From JAKOWB01 sp038363005 (GTDB lineage: Bacteria > Pseudomonadota > Alphaproteobacteria > Kiloniellales > JACOMY01): a DNA stretch of 64,000 nucleotides. How positions within the stretch are numbered: the stretch's first letter is position 1; every line of letters starts with the position of its first letter. Under the pieces are notes generated by a model. It made no database searches. It was not told where the DNA came from and saw only the letters and a program-made list of their open reading frames with translations. The translations under genes and the position numbers were made by a program. Shown one piece after another: positions 8,496-17,152 of this stretch. The stretch is from positions 165,072 to 229,071 of the forward strand of contig JBBQBI010000006.1 of the NCBI GenBank assembly GCA_038363005.1, given 5' to 3'.

Positions 8496-9782
8496 ATGGA
8501 CGATGTGCGTCCGCAGTCTTCGTCGCTTGCTAACCATTCCTCCCTGGCCCAGCAGGACCCGCTGATCTATCAGGCGCTGCAGGACGAGCGCCGCCGGCAG
8601 AACCGCCAGATCGAACTGATGGCGTCGGAAAACACCGTCAGCCCGGCGGTGCTCGAGGCCCTGGGTTCGGTGATCACCAACAAGTCGCTGGAGGGCTATC
8701 CCGGCAAGCGCTACCACGGCGGCGCCGACTTCGCCGACGTGGTGGAGCAGGCCGCCATCGACCGCGCCAAGCAGCTGTTCAACTGCGCCTACGCCAACGT
8801 GCAGCCGCATTCCGGCACCCAGGCCAACCAGGCGGTGTTCCTCGCCCTGCTGCAGCCGCACGACCGCGTGCTGTCGATGAGCCTGGCGGCCGGCGGGCAC
8901 TTGTCGCACGGCGCCGCGCCCAGCTATTCCGGCAAATGGTTCAATGCGCAGGGCTATGGCGTGGCGCGCGAGACCGGCCGGCTGGATTACGACGCCATCG
9001 AGGCCCAGGCGCTGGCGTTCCAGCCCAAGCTGCTGATCACCGGGGGTTCCGCCTATCCCCGCGTCATCGATTTCCAGCGGCTGCGCGCTATCGCCGACAA
9101 GGTCGGTGCCACCTTCCTGGTCGACATCGCGCACATCGCGGGCCTGGTGGCGACGGGCCATCACCCCTCGCCGCTGCCCATCGCCGACGTGGTGACCAGC
9201 ACCACCACCAAGACGCTGCGCGGGCCCCGCGCCGGCCTGATCCTGACCAACCGCGCAGACCTGATGAAGAAGCTGCAGGCCGGCGTCTTCCCCGGGGTGC
9301 AGGGCGGCGTGCACCTGCCGGCGGTCGCCGGCAAGGCGGTGGCCCTGGCCGAGGCGCTGAAGCCGGAGTTCCGCGACTACATCGGCCGCGTCGTCGCCAA
9401 CGCACGGGCGCTGGCCCACACGCTGGTGGAGCGCGGCATCACCGTGATCAGCGGCGGCACCGACACGCACCTGATCCTGATCGACGTGTCGAACCGGGGC
9501 CTGTTGGGCCAGCAGGCGCAGGACCTGCTCTATTCAGCCAACCTGACCTGCAACAAGAATCCGGTGCCCTTCGACAGCAACAATCCGGCCGAGTGGGTCG
9601 GCCTGCGCCTGGGCAGCCCCAGCGGCACCAGCCGCGGCTTCGGCGAAGACATCTTCGTCGAAATCGGCCACATGGTCGCCGACCTGCTCGACGACGCCGG
9701 CCGCGATCCGGCGGTGAAGGCAAGGGTGCTGGCGCGCGTGGCGGAGCTCTGCCGCGCGACGGAACCGTACCCGGGGTCATAA
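8496..9782 (+). CDS. glyA: Serine hydroxymethyltransferase-like protein, divergent
   Basis: A 428-residue fold-type I PLP enzyme of the SHMT family, which normally interconverts glycine plus methylene-THF with serine plus THF. The PLP lysine lies in TTTKTLRGPRAG, the ring-stacking Asp in VDIAHIAGL, and the carboxylate-binding Arg in GLRLGSPSGTSRG. Several usually invariant positions differ from the housekeeping enzyme: THK is TTK, RYYGG is RYHGG, GPRGG is GPRAG, and the QGGPLMH loop reads QGGVHLP. It may be a specialised paralogue serving betaine-derived C1 units, or an alpha-methylserine-type enzyme. The ATG at 8496 was chosen over an upstream in-frame ATG at 8382 inside the previous gene. 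Confidence 0.8.
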   Translation: MDDVRPQSSSLANHSSLAQQDPLIYQALQDERRRQNRQIELMASENTVSPAVLEALGSVITNKSLEGYPGKRYHGGADFADVVEQAAIDRAKQLFNCAYANVQPHSGTQANQAVFLALLQPHDRVLSMSLAAGGHLSHGAAPSYSGKWFNAQGYGVARETGRLDYDAIEAQALAFQPKLLITGGSAYPRVIDFQRLRAIADKVGATFLVDIAHIAGLVATGHHPSPLPIADVVTSTTTKTLRGPRAGLILTNRADLMKKLQAGVFPGVQGGVHLPAVAGKAVALAEALKPEFRDYIGRVVANARALAHTLVERGITVISGGTDTHLILIDVSNRGLLGQQAQDLLYSANLTCNKNPVPFDSNNPAEWVGLRLGSPSGTSRGFGEDIFVEIGHMVADLLDDAGRDPAVKARVLARVAELCRATEPYPGS

Positions 9783-9783
9783 A

Positions 9784-9901
9784 CCCTCTCCCTTGGGAGA
9801 GGGTGGTGAGCGGAGCGAACCGGGTGAGGGAGGTTGGTGCGACAGCCGCAAGATCGCACCGACCAAAATCCCTCACCCCAACCCTCTCCCAAGGGAGAGG
9901 G
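9784..9901. repeat. REP-like double palindrome (family A), copy 3
   Basis: Two hairpins of CCCTCTCCC/GGGAGAGGG (9784-9803 and 9882-9901) in opposite halves, with GTGAGGG-type text between them, as in copy 1. It separates the convergent SHMT-like and HAD genes and may also end transcription from both sides. Confidence 0.88.
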
Positions 9902-9914
9902 TGAGGCCGTTCGC

Positions 9915-10622
9915 TTAGTGCGCGTCCAGCCAGGCTTCCAGCGCGGCGATGGAGTCCAGCACCACGGTGGCCAGCGGGGCGAGGTCCTCCGCCATCGAGG
10001 TTCCCGTCAGCACGCCGATGGTGGCGCCACAGCCGGCGCTGCGGCCCATCTCCATGTCGTGGCGGTTGTCGCCGATCACCGCCACGTCGGCCGGTGCCAG
10101 GCCGACAGCGGCGCAGAAGCCCTTGACCATGCCGGGGGTCGGCTTGACGCCATGGCCGCTGTCGTAGCCAGCGACGAAATCCAGCAGGTGCAGCGACTGG
10201 AAGCGCTGCAGGATCGCCTTGGCGGCGCGCTCGTTGTCGCTGGTGGCGACGCCAAGTTTCAGGCCGCGCGCCTTGAGGCGGGCGAAGAAGGCGGCCAGGT
10301 CCAGCACGGGAAGCGAGGCGGGCACGCCCTCCTCGGCGAAGAAGCGATCCATGTGCTCGACCAGGCCGTCGCTGGACCAGGCGGACAGCATCGGGCCCCA
10401 GGCCTCGGCGATCTCGTGCGTGTTGCCCTGCGCCAGCAGGGTGCCGGCGCGGTAGCGGCCGGAGAGCGGATCCAGGCCGCCGTGCTCCAGCAGCCGCCGC
10501 GCCAGCGCGACGTCGCCGGCCGCGAGCTGCCGGGCGACGCCTTCATAGAGCGGCGCCCAGGTGGCGTGAAAATCCAGCAGCGTGCCGTCCTTGTCGAACA
10601 GCAGCCCCTTGATGGCGGACAT
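9915..10622 (-). CDS. HAD-superfamily phosphatase, phosphoglycolate-phosphatase-like
   Basis: A 235-residue HAD hydrolase. Motif I is FDKDGTLLDF (the more usual DxDGT has the first Asp in FDKD), motif II is the Ser/Thr of GVATSDNE, motif III is the Lys of GVKPTPGM, and motif IV is VIGDNRHDMEMG. A helical cap domain lies between motifs I and II (about residues 18-90). It begins 11 nt downstream of choV and is probably the last gene of the choline transport operon. The substrate is unknown; phosphoglycolate is only the closest family label. Confidence 0.85.
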   Translation of the reverse strand: MSAIKGLLFDKDGTLLDFHATWAPLYEGVARQLAAGDVALARRLLEHGGLDPLSGRYRAGTLLAQGNTHEIAEAWGPMLSAWSSDGLVEHMDRFFAEEGVPASLPVLDLAAFFARLKARGLKLGVATSDNERAAKAILQRFQSLHLLDFVAGYDSGHGVKPTPGMVKGFCAAVGLAPADVAVIGDNRHDMEMGRSAGCGATIGVLTGTSMAEDLAPLATVVLDSIAALEAWLDAH

Positions 10623-10633
10623 GATGACTCCCG

Positions 10634-11878
10634 TTACTGCGCCGCGGCGGCCTCGCCCGGCGTATCGTCGGCCCGCGTCTGGCGCAGGATGCCGCCATAG
10701 ATCTCGTCGTCGCCGATGACGCCGGCGAAGCGGCCGGCCTCCTGCAGCAGCACGGGATTACCAGAGGCCTGCCGCAGGCGGATGACATCGCGCATCTTGA
10801 TGCCGGTGGCCACCACGAAGCAGGTCTGCTCGGTCACCGGCGGGATCTCGCCACCGTCCCACACGACCGGGCGCAACGAGGTGGCGGCGTGGTGCGCGCC
10901 CTGCAGACCGCCGGCCGCGTCCAGTGTCACGCCATAGTGGCCGCGCGCATCCAGCAGCAACGCCTGGCCGCTCGGCACCAGCTTGGCGCGCGGCGTCATC
11001 AGCGAGCCGCCGGTCAGCACCTTCAGCGGGTTCATGTGGGCGACGAAGTCGGCGACGTAGCCGTTGGCCGGGTTCAGCACGATCTCCTCGGGCTCGCCGT
11101 ACTGCACGATGCGGCCGCCCTCCATGATGGCGATGTGGGTGCCGATCTTCAGCGCCTCGTCAAGGTCGTGGCTGACGAAGACGATGGTCTTCTTCACCGC
11201 CTGCTGCAGCTCCAGCAGCTCGTCCTGCAGGTGTTCGCGGATCAGCGGGTCGAGCGCAGAGAAGGGCTCGTCCATCAGCAGGATGTCGGCGTCGGTGGCG
11301 AAGGCGCGGGCCAGGCCGACGCGCTGCTGCATGCCGCCGGACAGCTGGTGGCCGTACTTGCCGGCCCACTGCTCGAGGCGCACTAGCTTCAGCTTCTCGT
11401 CGACGATCTTGTCGCGCTCGGGTTTCGGCATGCCCTTCAGCTCCAGGCCCAGGCCGACGTTCTCGTGCACCGTGCGCCAGGGCAGCAAAGCGAACTGCTG
11501 GAACACCATGGCGACCTTGCCGCGACGCAATGCGCGCAAGGTGGTCGCGTCGCAGTGCGCGACGTCGGTGCGCTCGCCAGCGTGGTTCACCCAGACCTCG
11601 CCGCGGGTGACCTTGTTGAGGCCGTTGACGGCGCGCAGCAGGGTCGACTTGCCGGAGCCGGACAGGCCCATCAGCACGCAGATCTCGCCGCGCTCGATGG
11701 CGACCGAGGCGCCGGCGACGCCAATGACGCAGCCGGTGGCCTCCAGGATTTCGCCGCGATGCTTGCCGGCATCCAGCATGGCGATGGCCTCGGCCTGCTT
11801 CTTGCCGAAGACGATGTCGACGTTCTTGAACTCGACGGCGATGTCCTTGGGGGCGATGTCCATCTGACCGTTGCTCAT
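10634..11878 (-). CDS. choV: Choline ABC transporter, ATP-binding protein
   Basis: A 414-residue ATPase of the ProV/ChoV type. Walker A is GLSGSGKST, the signature is QLSGGMQQRV, and Walker B is ILLMDEPFSALD. The first 50 residues hold the family's extra N-terminal segment (VFGKKQAEAIAMLDAG). The C-terminal 110 residues are a regulatory CBS-like region (VVWDGGEIP, FAGVIGDDEIYGGIL). The start ATG (bases 11878-11876) overlaps the choW stop by 4 nt. ChoV energises uptake of choline through ChoW with ChoX. The choline rather than betaine assignment comes from ChoX and the adjacent betA. Confidence 0.92.
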   Translation of the reverse strand: MSNGQMDIAPKDIAVEFKNVDIVFGKKQAEAIAMLDAGKHRGEILEATGCVIGVAGASVAIERGEICVLMGLSGSGKSTLLRAVNGLNKVTRGEVWVNHAGERTDVAHCDATTLRALRRGKVAMVFQQFALLPWRTVHENVGLGLELKGMPKPERDKIVDEKLKLVRLEQWAGKYGHQLSGGMQQRVGLARAFATDADILLMDEPFSALDPLIREHLQDELLELQQAVKKTIVFVSHDLDEALKIGTHIAIMEGGRIVQYGEPEEIVLNPANGYVADFVAHMNPLKVLTGGSLMTPRAKLVPSGQALLLDARGHYGVTLDAAGGLQGAHHAATSLRPVVWDGGEIPPVTEQTCFVVATGIKMRDVIRLRQASGNPVLLQEAGRFAGVIGDDEIYGGILRQTRADDTPGEAAAAQ

Positions 11879-12729
11879 TCGCCGCTCCCCTTCCTGCGCT
11901 GGCGGCAGATGCGGTCGAGCAGGATGGCGATGATGACGATGGCCAGCCCCGACTCGTAGCCCATCGGGCCGTTGTTGGAATTCAACGCCCGCACCACCGG
12001 CACGCCAAGGCCCGGCGCGCCGACCAGCGCGGCGATCACCACCATGGACAGCGAGAGCATGATGCACTGGGTGACGCCGGCCATGATGGTCGGCATGGCC
12101 TGCGGGATCTCCACCTTCCACAGCAGCTGGCGCTTGGTGGCGCCAAAGGCCTCGCCGGCCTCGATCAGCGGCTTGGGCACGGCGGAGATGCCAAGGTAGG
12201 TCAGGCGGATCGGCGAGGGGATGGCGAAGATCAAGGTCGCCACCAGGCCGGGCACGAAGCCCAGGCCGAAGAGCACCAGCGCCGGGATCAGATAGACGAA
12301 GGTCGGGATGGTCTGCATCAGGTCCAGCACCGGCCGCAGGGCGGCCCAGAGCCAAGGCCGGTGCGCCGCGGCGATGCCGATCGGCACGCCGATGGCCATC
12401 GAGGCGGTGGTGGCATAGAGGATCAGCGCCAGGGTGGCCGTGGTCTCGTCCCAGTAGCCCAGGTTGACCACCAGGATCAGCGACAGCACCGTGCCGACCA
12501 CCAGGACGATGGAGCGCTGCATGTACCAGGCGAAGCCGGCAATGGCCGCGATCAGCAGCAGCGGCGGGCACCACTGCAGCGCATCGACGGTGGCGACGAT
12601 GGTGCCCTTGACCACGTCGGAGAAGACGTTGATCGGCCCGGCCAGCGCGCTGGCGATCCAATCGATGACATCCTTAACCCACATGCCCAGCGGGATCTTG
12701 ATGTCCTTGCCGGTCAGCCAGTCTTCCAT
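11875..12729 (-). CDS. choW: Choline ABC transporter, permease protein
   Basis: A 284-residue inner-membrane permease of the ProW/OpuAB family. The first 50 residues are amphipathic and precede about six hydrophobic segments. The permease loop that contacts the ATPase is visible near EAGEAFGATKRQLLWKVEIP. It overlaps choV by 4 nt and lies 81 nt downstream of choX. Family knowledge says it forms a homodimeric pore with ChoV on the inside and ChoX in the periplasm. Confidence 0.92.
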   Translation of the reverse strand: MEDWLTGKDIKIPLGMWVKDVIDWIASALAGPINVFSDVVKGTIVATVDALQWCPPLLLIAAIAGFAWYMQRSIVLVVGTVLSLILVVNLGYWDETTATLALILYATTASMAIGVPIGIAAAHRPWLWAALRPVLDLMQTIPTFVYLIPALVLFGLGFVPGLVATLIFAIPSPIRLTYLGISAVPKPLIEAGEAFGATKRQLLWKVEIPQAMPTIMAGVTQCIMLSLSMVVIAALVGAPGLGVPVVRALNSNNGPMGYESGLAIVIIAILLDRICRQRRKGSGE

Positions 12730-12810
12730 CGCGCTTGCCCCTTCCCCGCGGCCCCCCGGCCGAAGCGGCGGTCGGGCGCCGGGGCGCCCGACCGCCGTCG
12801 CTTGCAGCCC

Positions 12811-13746
12811 CTAGAGGCCCAGGCTCGACTTCACCGCCGGCAGGCCGGCGGCACCGTCGAAGGTGGTGACCCCGTCCAGCCAGGCGTCGAGTGCGCCGGG
12901 ATTGGCCTTCAGCCATTCGGTGGCGGCGGTCTCGGCATCGTCGCCAGCGGTCAGGATGGAGTCCATCATCGCGCCCTCGGCGGCCAGGTCGAACTTCAGG
13001 TTCGACAGCAGCTTGCCGACGTTCGGGCATTCCTTGGCGTAGCCAGCGCGCACGTTGGTGACCACCGTGGCTTCACCGAAGCCGGTGTCGCCCATGCCGG
13101 TCAAATAGACCAGGTTCATGCGGCCCATGATCGGATGCGGCGTCCAGCCGAGGAACACGATGGCTTCCTTGGCATCCATCGCCTTCTGCGCCTGGGCCAG
13201 CATGCCCTGCTCGGAAGACTCGACCAGGTCCCAGCCCTTCAGGTTGTTGGCCGGGTCGTCGATCATGCCGAGCACCAGGCGGTTGCCGTCATTGCCCGGC
13301 TCGATGCCGTAGATCTTCTCGTCGAAGTCCTTGGCGTGCTTCGACAGGTCGGACAGGTCCTTGATGCCCATGGCGGCGACATAGTCGGGCACCACCAGGC
13401 CATAGCCGGCACCGGTCAGGTTGGTGCCCAGGTCCTCGACCGAGCCATCGTCATGGAAGGGCTTCACGTCGCCCGCCATCGAGGGCATCCAGTTGCCCAG
13501 GAAGACGTCGATGTCCTTGTTCTTCAGCGACTGATAGGTCACCGGCACGGACAGCAGCGTGACCTCGGGATCGTAGCCCAGAGCGTCGAGAATCACCGTG
13601 GCGATACCGGTGGTGGCCTGGATATCGGTCCAGCCCACGTCGGAGAAACGCACGGCCTTGCAGGAATCCGGTTCCGCCGCGGCGGCGGCATTGGCCAGTG
13701 TGGCCAGGGCCAGCACGCTGGTGGCACAGAGCATTTTGAAACCCAT
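12811..13746 (-). CDS. choX: Choline-binding periplasmic protein
   Basis: A 311-residue substrate-binding protein. The ATG at 13746 is preceded by AGGAGG at 9 nt and begins a signal peptide (MGFKMLCATSVLALATLANAAAA). The mature sequence carries family text of ChoX proteins: VRFSDVGWTDIQATT, then SVPVTYQSLKNKDIDVFLGNW, with the aromatic residues expected to cage the quaternary amine. First gene of choXWV on the minus strand, divergent from betA. An upstream in-frame ATG at 13857 gives a long charged lead and is unlikely. Confidence 0.92.
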   Translation of the reverse strand: MGFKMLCATSVLALATLANAAAAAEPDSCKAVRFSDVGWTDIQATTGIATVILDALGYDPEVTLLSVPVTYQSLKNKDIDVFLGNWMPSMAGDVKPFHDDGSVEDLGTNLTGAGYGLVVPDYVAAMGIKDLSDLSKHAKDFDEKIYGIEPGNDGNRLVLGMIDDPANNLKGWDLVESSEQGMLAQAQKAMDAKEAIVFLGWTPHPIMGRMNLVYLTGMGDTGFGEATVVTNVRAGYAKECPNVGKLLSNLKFDLAAEGAMMDSILTAGDDAETAATEWLKANPGALDAWLDGVTTFDGAAGLPAVKSSLGL

Positions 13747-14058
13747 GAGGGTCAGCCTCCTCTTCCCATGATGGCCCGGCTTCTCGCACGCCCGAAGTGC
13801 CGCCGGACCAGGCGCGTTCCGCGCCTTGATTGATTTGTTTCGTGTCGCAAACGGCAAAGCCGCAGGGCCACGCGGACGTGTTCATTCAATCAGAACGGGC
13901 CAGCCACCGGAAGGCTGGACTGTTTGAGGCGGGTTCTTTGGCAGGCGCGACCTTTCTCGCTGCCCGTCATGCCCGGGCTTGACCCAGGCATCCAGAGACC
14001 GCAACAGAGACCGGGATCGCCGGGTCACGCCCGGCGATGGCGACGTAAGGAGCATGCA
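13747..14058. promoter_or_regulatory. Divergent choX/betA control region
   Basis: A 312-bp gap between divergent choline genes. It holds CTTGATTGA (13825-13833) and the nearly complementary TTCAATCAG (13885-13893), which resemble halves of a BetI-type operator, and then a family C palindrome. No clear -35/-10 pair was found. Control by choline through BetI is an inference; betI is not in the window. Confidence 0.35.
13965..14045. repeat. Dispersed palindromic element (family C), copy 1
   Basis: Starts CGTCATGCCCGGGC and ends GGCGATGGCGACG, made of two small palindromes (CCCGGGCTTGACCCAGGC-like and GCCGGGTCACGCCCGGC). A related element lies at 52332-52405. Confidence 0.8.
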
Positions 14059-15732
14059 ATGGCCAAGCAGGACTACGACTACATCATCGTTGGCGCCGGT
14101 TCGGCCGGCTGCGTCCTGGCGAACCGCCTGTCCGCCGATCCGGCGATCAAGGTGCTGCTGCTGGAGGCAGGCCCCGGCGACCGCACCTGGAAGATCCAGA
14201 TGCCGGCGGCGCTGACCTATAACCTGATGAACGACCGCTACAACTGGTACTACAACACCGAGCCGCAGCAGCACATGGACGGCCGCACGCTCTATTGGCC
14301 GCGCGGCCGCGTGCTGGGCGGTTCCTCCTCGCTGAATGCCATGTGCTATGTGCGTGGCCACGCGCTGGACTATGACCGCTGGCAGGACGAGGGCGCCGAG
14401 GGCTGGTCCTATGCCGACTGCCTGCCCTACTTCCGCCGCGCCGAGACCGCCAACGACGGCGTCGAGACCTACAAGGGTGCGCATACCTATCGCGGCAAGG
14501 ACGGCCCGCTGCAGGTGACCACCGGCCCGGCGAAGAACCCGCTGTTCAAGGCCTTCGTCGAGGCCGGGCGCGAGGCCGGCTATCCGGTGACCGAGGACCA
14601 GAACGGCGAGATGCAAGAAGGCTTCGGCCGGATGGACATGACCATCCACCGGGGCCAGCGCCAGTCCACCGCCGTCACCTTCCTGCGACCCGCGCTGGGC
14701 CGGCCCAACCTGACGGTCGCCACCGGCGCCTTCACCACCAAGGTGGTGGTCGAGCGGGGCCGCGCTGTCGGCGTCGACTATGCGCAGGGCGGCCAGACGA
14801 TCAACGCGCGTGCCGAGCGCGAGGTGATCCTGTCGGGCGGCGCCATTAACTCGCCACAGCTGCTGATGCTGTCGGGCATCGGCCCGGCCGAGCAGCTGAA
14901 GGCGCAGGGCATCGCCGTGGTGCAGGACCTGCCGGGCGTTGGCGAGAACCTGCAGGACCACCTGGAGCTCTGGGTGCAGCGCGTCTGCACGCAGCCGATC
15001 ACGCTCTATTCCATCATGAAGGGCCTGCCGATGATCTGGGCCGGCGTGCGCTGGTTCCTCAATCGCAGCGGCCCCTGCGGCACCGCGCACCTGGAGGCCG
15101 GCGGCTTCATCCGCAGCCGCGCCGGCATCCAGCACCCCGACATCCAGTACCACTTCCTGCCGGCAGTGGTGACCAACCACGGCCGCGACCCCGGCACGCA
15201 GCATGCCTTCCAGGTGCACGTCGGCACCATGCGCGCCAAGTCGCGCGGCTGGCTGCGCCTGAAGTCGGCCGACCCGCGCGTGCATCCGCTGCTGCAGCCG
15301 AACTACCTGGCGGAGGAGCAGGACCGCATCGACCTGCGCGCCTGCGTGCGCCTGACGCGCGAGATCTTCGAGCAGGCCGCCTTCAAGCCCTTCGCCGGGC
15401 CGGAGTTGCTGCCCGGCAAGGACTGCACCAGCGACGCCGACATCGACGCCTATGTGCGCAAGTACGCCGAGACAGCCTATCACCCTTCGGGCACCTGCAA
15501 GATGGGCGTCGACGCGATGGCGGTGGTGGACCCCAAGTGCCGGGTGCGGGGCCTGGAGGGGCTGCGCGTGGTCGACGCCTCGATCATGCCCTCGATCGTG
15601 TCGGGCAACCTGAACGCACCGACCATCATGATCGGCGAGAAGGCCGCCGACATCATTTTGGACAAGGCACCGTTGGCACCGTCGAACGCCCCGGTCTGGA
15701 TCAATTCCAACTGGCAGACCAGTCAGCGGTAG
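14059..15732 (+). CDS. betA: Choline dehydrogenase
   Basis: A 557-residue GMC oxidoreductase that oxidises choline to betaine aldehyde, feeding electrons to the membrane. FAD-binding GAGSAGCVLANRL is at residues 11-23. GMC signature 1 is visible around GRVLGGSSSLNAM and signature 2 around SGGAINSPQLLMLSGIG. The catalytic His lies in ETAYHPSGTCKMG and the second conserved residue in SGNLNAPTIMIGEKAAD. AAGGAG stands 6 nt before the ATG at 14059. The gene diverges from choXWV, matching import followed by oxidation. Betaine aldehyde dehydrogenase is not in the window. Related GMC enzymes share these motifs, so context supports the choline assignment. Confidence 0.9.
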   Translation: MAKQDYDYIIVGAGSAGCVLANRLSADPAIKVLLLEAGPGDRTWKIQMPAALTYNLMNDRYNWYYNTEPQQHMDGRTLYWPRGRVLGGSSSLNAMCYVRGHALDYDRWQDEGAEGWSYADCLPYFRRAETANDGVETYKGAHTYRGKDGPLQVTTGPAKNPLFKAFVEAGREAGYPVTEDQNGEMQEGFGRMDMTIHRGQRQSTAVTFLRPALGRPNLTVATGAFTTKVVVERGRAVGVDYAQGGQTINARAEREVILSGGAINSPQLLMLSGIGPAEQLKAQGIAVVQDLPGVGENLQDHLELWVQRVCTQPITLYSIMKGLPMIWAGVRWFLNRSGPCGTAHLEAGGFIRSRAGIQHPDIQYHFLPAVVTNHGRDPGTQHAFQVHVGTMRAKSRGWLRLKSADPRVHPLLQPNYLAEEQDRIDLRACVRLTREIFEQAAFKPFAGPELLPGKDCTSDADIDAYVRKYAETAYHPSGTCKMGVDAMAVVDPKCRVRGLEGLRVVDASIMPSIVSGNLNAPTIMIGEKAADIILDKAPLAPSNAPVWINSNWQTSQR

Positions 15733-15784
15733 GGCCAGCCAGCGCTAGGCGACGACGAAGCAGTCGGACTAGGGTCATGACGTC

Positions 15785-16618
15785 ATGACGCCTGCTTCCC
15801 TTGTTCGCCCCCCTGACGACTGGAAACCGCCGGCGAGCAGCTATGTCGTCTGCACCACGCCGCGGTCGGGTTCGACCTATCTCTGCCGGCTGCTGCGCGG
15901 TGCCGGCGACATGGGCCAGCCAGACGAGTACTTCGGCGACGGACGCTACGATGCCGAGCGGCGCGCGGGCGCCGCTGCCTGGGTCGGCGCCGTGGTGGCC
16001 AAGGCCCAGACCCCCAACGGGGTGTTCGGCGTGAAGCTGTTCCCGCCGCATCACCTGGCACTGCGCACGGCTGGGGTGAGGCTGCCCGACTGGCTGCCGG
16101 GACTGACCCACGTGTATCTGCGGCGGCGCGACCTGTTGGGCCAGGCGATCTCCTTTGCCATCGCCACGCAAACCGACCACTGGGTCTCCTGGCGGCACCC
16201 GGAGCAAACACGCGAACCGCAATACGACGCCGGGCTGATCGCCCGTCTGCTGGACCGCCTGGTGGAGTGGGAAAGCTATTGGCGCCGCCACTTCGCGCTG
16301 AGCGGGGTGACGCCGCTGGAATTGGACTATGAGGCCGTGGCAGCGGCGCCGCGGCTGGTGCTGGCGGACCTCCGGCAGCGCCTGGGACTGCCGCCGTCGG
16401 CCGCCATCGGCCAACCGTCGGAGCGGCGCCAGCCGGCACGCGTGCAGCGCACCAGCCGCAACGACGCCTGGCGCGCGCGCTTCCTGGCTGACCTGGCGCG
16501 GGATGGCTATGAGCTGCTCGACCGGCCGCGGCGCGCCCGCGCGGGGCTGGGGACCCTGGGTGACTGGATCGGCGGGCGCCTGATCCAGCCCTCCTTCCGC
16601 CCGCGGCGGAAGGGTTGA
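15785..16618 (+). CDS. Stf0-family sulfotransferase
   Basis: A 277-residue PAPS-dependent sulfotransferase of the Stf0 type (the family of mycobacterial trehalose 2-sulfotransferase). The 5'-phosphosulfate-binding loop is CTTPRSGSTYLC at residues 23-34. It is followed by GQPDEYF, the conserved Stf0 PxEYF element, and FGVKLFPPH. The C-terminal half has the helix VYLRRRDLLGQAISF that would bind the 3'-phosphate (Arg/Ser). No substrate can be inferred; trehalose is only the founding example. It lies 52 nt after betA, but nothing else links the two. Confidence 0.85.
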   Translation: MTPASLVRPPDDWKPPASSYVVCTTPRSGSTYLCRLLRGAGDMGQPDEYFGDGRYDAERRAGAAAWVGAVVAKAQTPNGVFGVKLFPPHHLALRTAGVRLPDWLPGLTHVYLRRRDLLGQAISFAIATQTDHWVSWRHPEQTREPQYDAGLIARLLDRLVEWESYWRRHFALSGVTPLELDYEAVAAAPRLVLADLRQRLGLPPSAAIGQPSERRQPARVQRTSRNDAWRARFLADLARDGYELLDRPRRARAGLGTLGDWIGGRLIQPSFRPRRKG

Positions 16619-16678
16619 CCGGCGCTATAATCTCCGGCTGTATTGCTTTCCCGTTACACGCGTAATGATTACAATCGC

Positions 16679-17149
16679 ATGTCGATCGCCAACCGGACGC
16701 CGAGACTCCCTGCCCTGGCAAAGCGATGCGCCGCCGCGCTCCTGCTGACGCTGGTCAGCGTCGCGCCGCCGGCACTGGCGGATGGCGCTATCGGCGAGGG
16801 CACCCTGCATCTGCACCCTTCGGTGATGCAGGCCTACGCCAAATTCAAGTCCACCTACAACCCGACCTACTTCGCAGTGTCGACCAACGGCCTGGCCTAT
16901 GGCTACGTCTACTGTCCGGATCAGGCCTGCATGGCCGGCGACAATCGCGCCGCGGCGATCAGGAGCTGCAGCCAGGTGCAGCAGCTCTATGCCGAGGAAT
17001 TTCGCAAGAATGGCGCGGCCGGTCTCAAGGGCGAGTGCTTCATTTTCGCCAATTCCTCGCGCATCCTCTGGCAGGGCACGATCCTCGATATGGGCAAGGA
17101 AGACTGGCTCGAGTGGTTCAAGACCAGCGGCTTCCTGGTGGTCAACTAG
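16679..17149 (+). CDS. Secreted protein of unknown function
   Basis: A 156-residue protein with a signal peptide (CAAALLLTLVSVAPPALADG). The mature 120 residues contain four cysteines (VYCPDQACMAG, RSCSQ, GECFIF), which could form two disulfides. Text such as LAYGYVYCP and NRAAAIRSCSQVQQLYAEEF suggests a small globular periplasmic domain. A TATAAT at 16626-16631 may be its -10. I chose the ATG at 16679 because the upstream TTG at 16643 would place 12 polar residues before the signal. I do not recognise the family. Confidence 0.7.
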   Translation: MSIANRTPRLPALAKRCAAALLLTLVSVAPPALADGAIGEGTLHLHPSVMQAYAKFKSTYNPTYFAVSTNGLAYGYVYCPDQACMAGDNRAAAIRSCSQVQQLYAEEFRKNGAAGLKGECFIFANSSRILWQGTILDMGKEDWLEWFKTSGFLVVN

Positions 17150-17152
17150 CGA

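Noticed and set aside
16615..16631. TTGACC next to TATAAT as a promoter
   Set aside because: The two boxes are only 5 bp apart, so they cannot act together.
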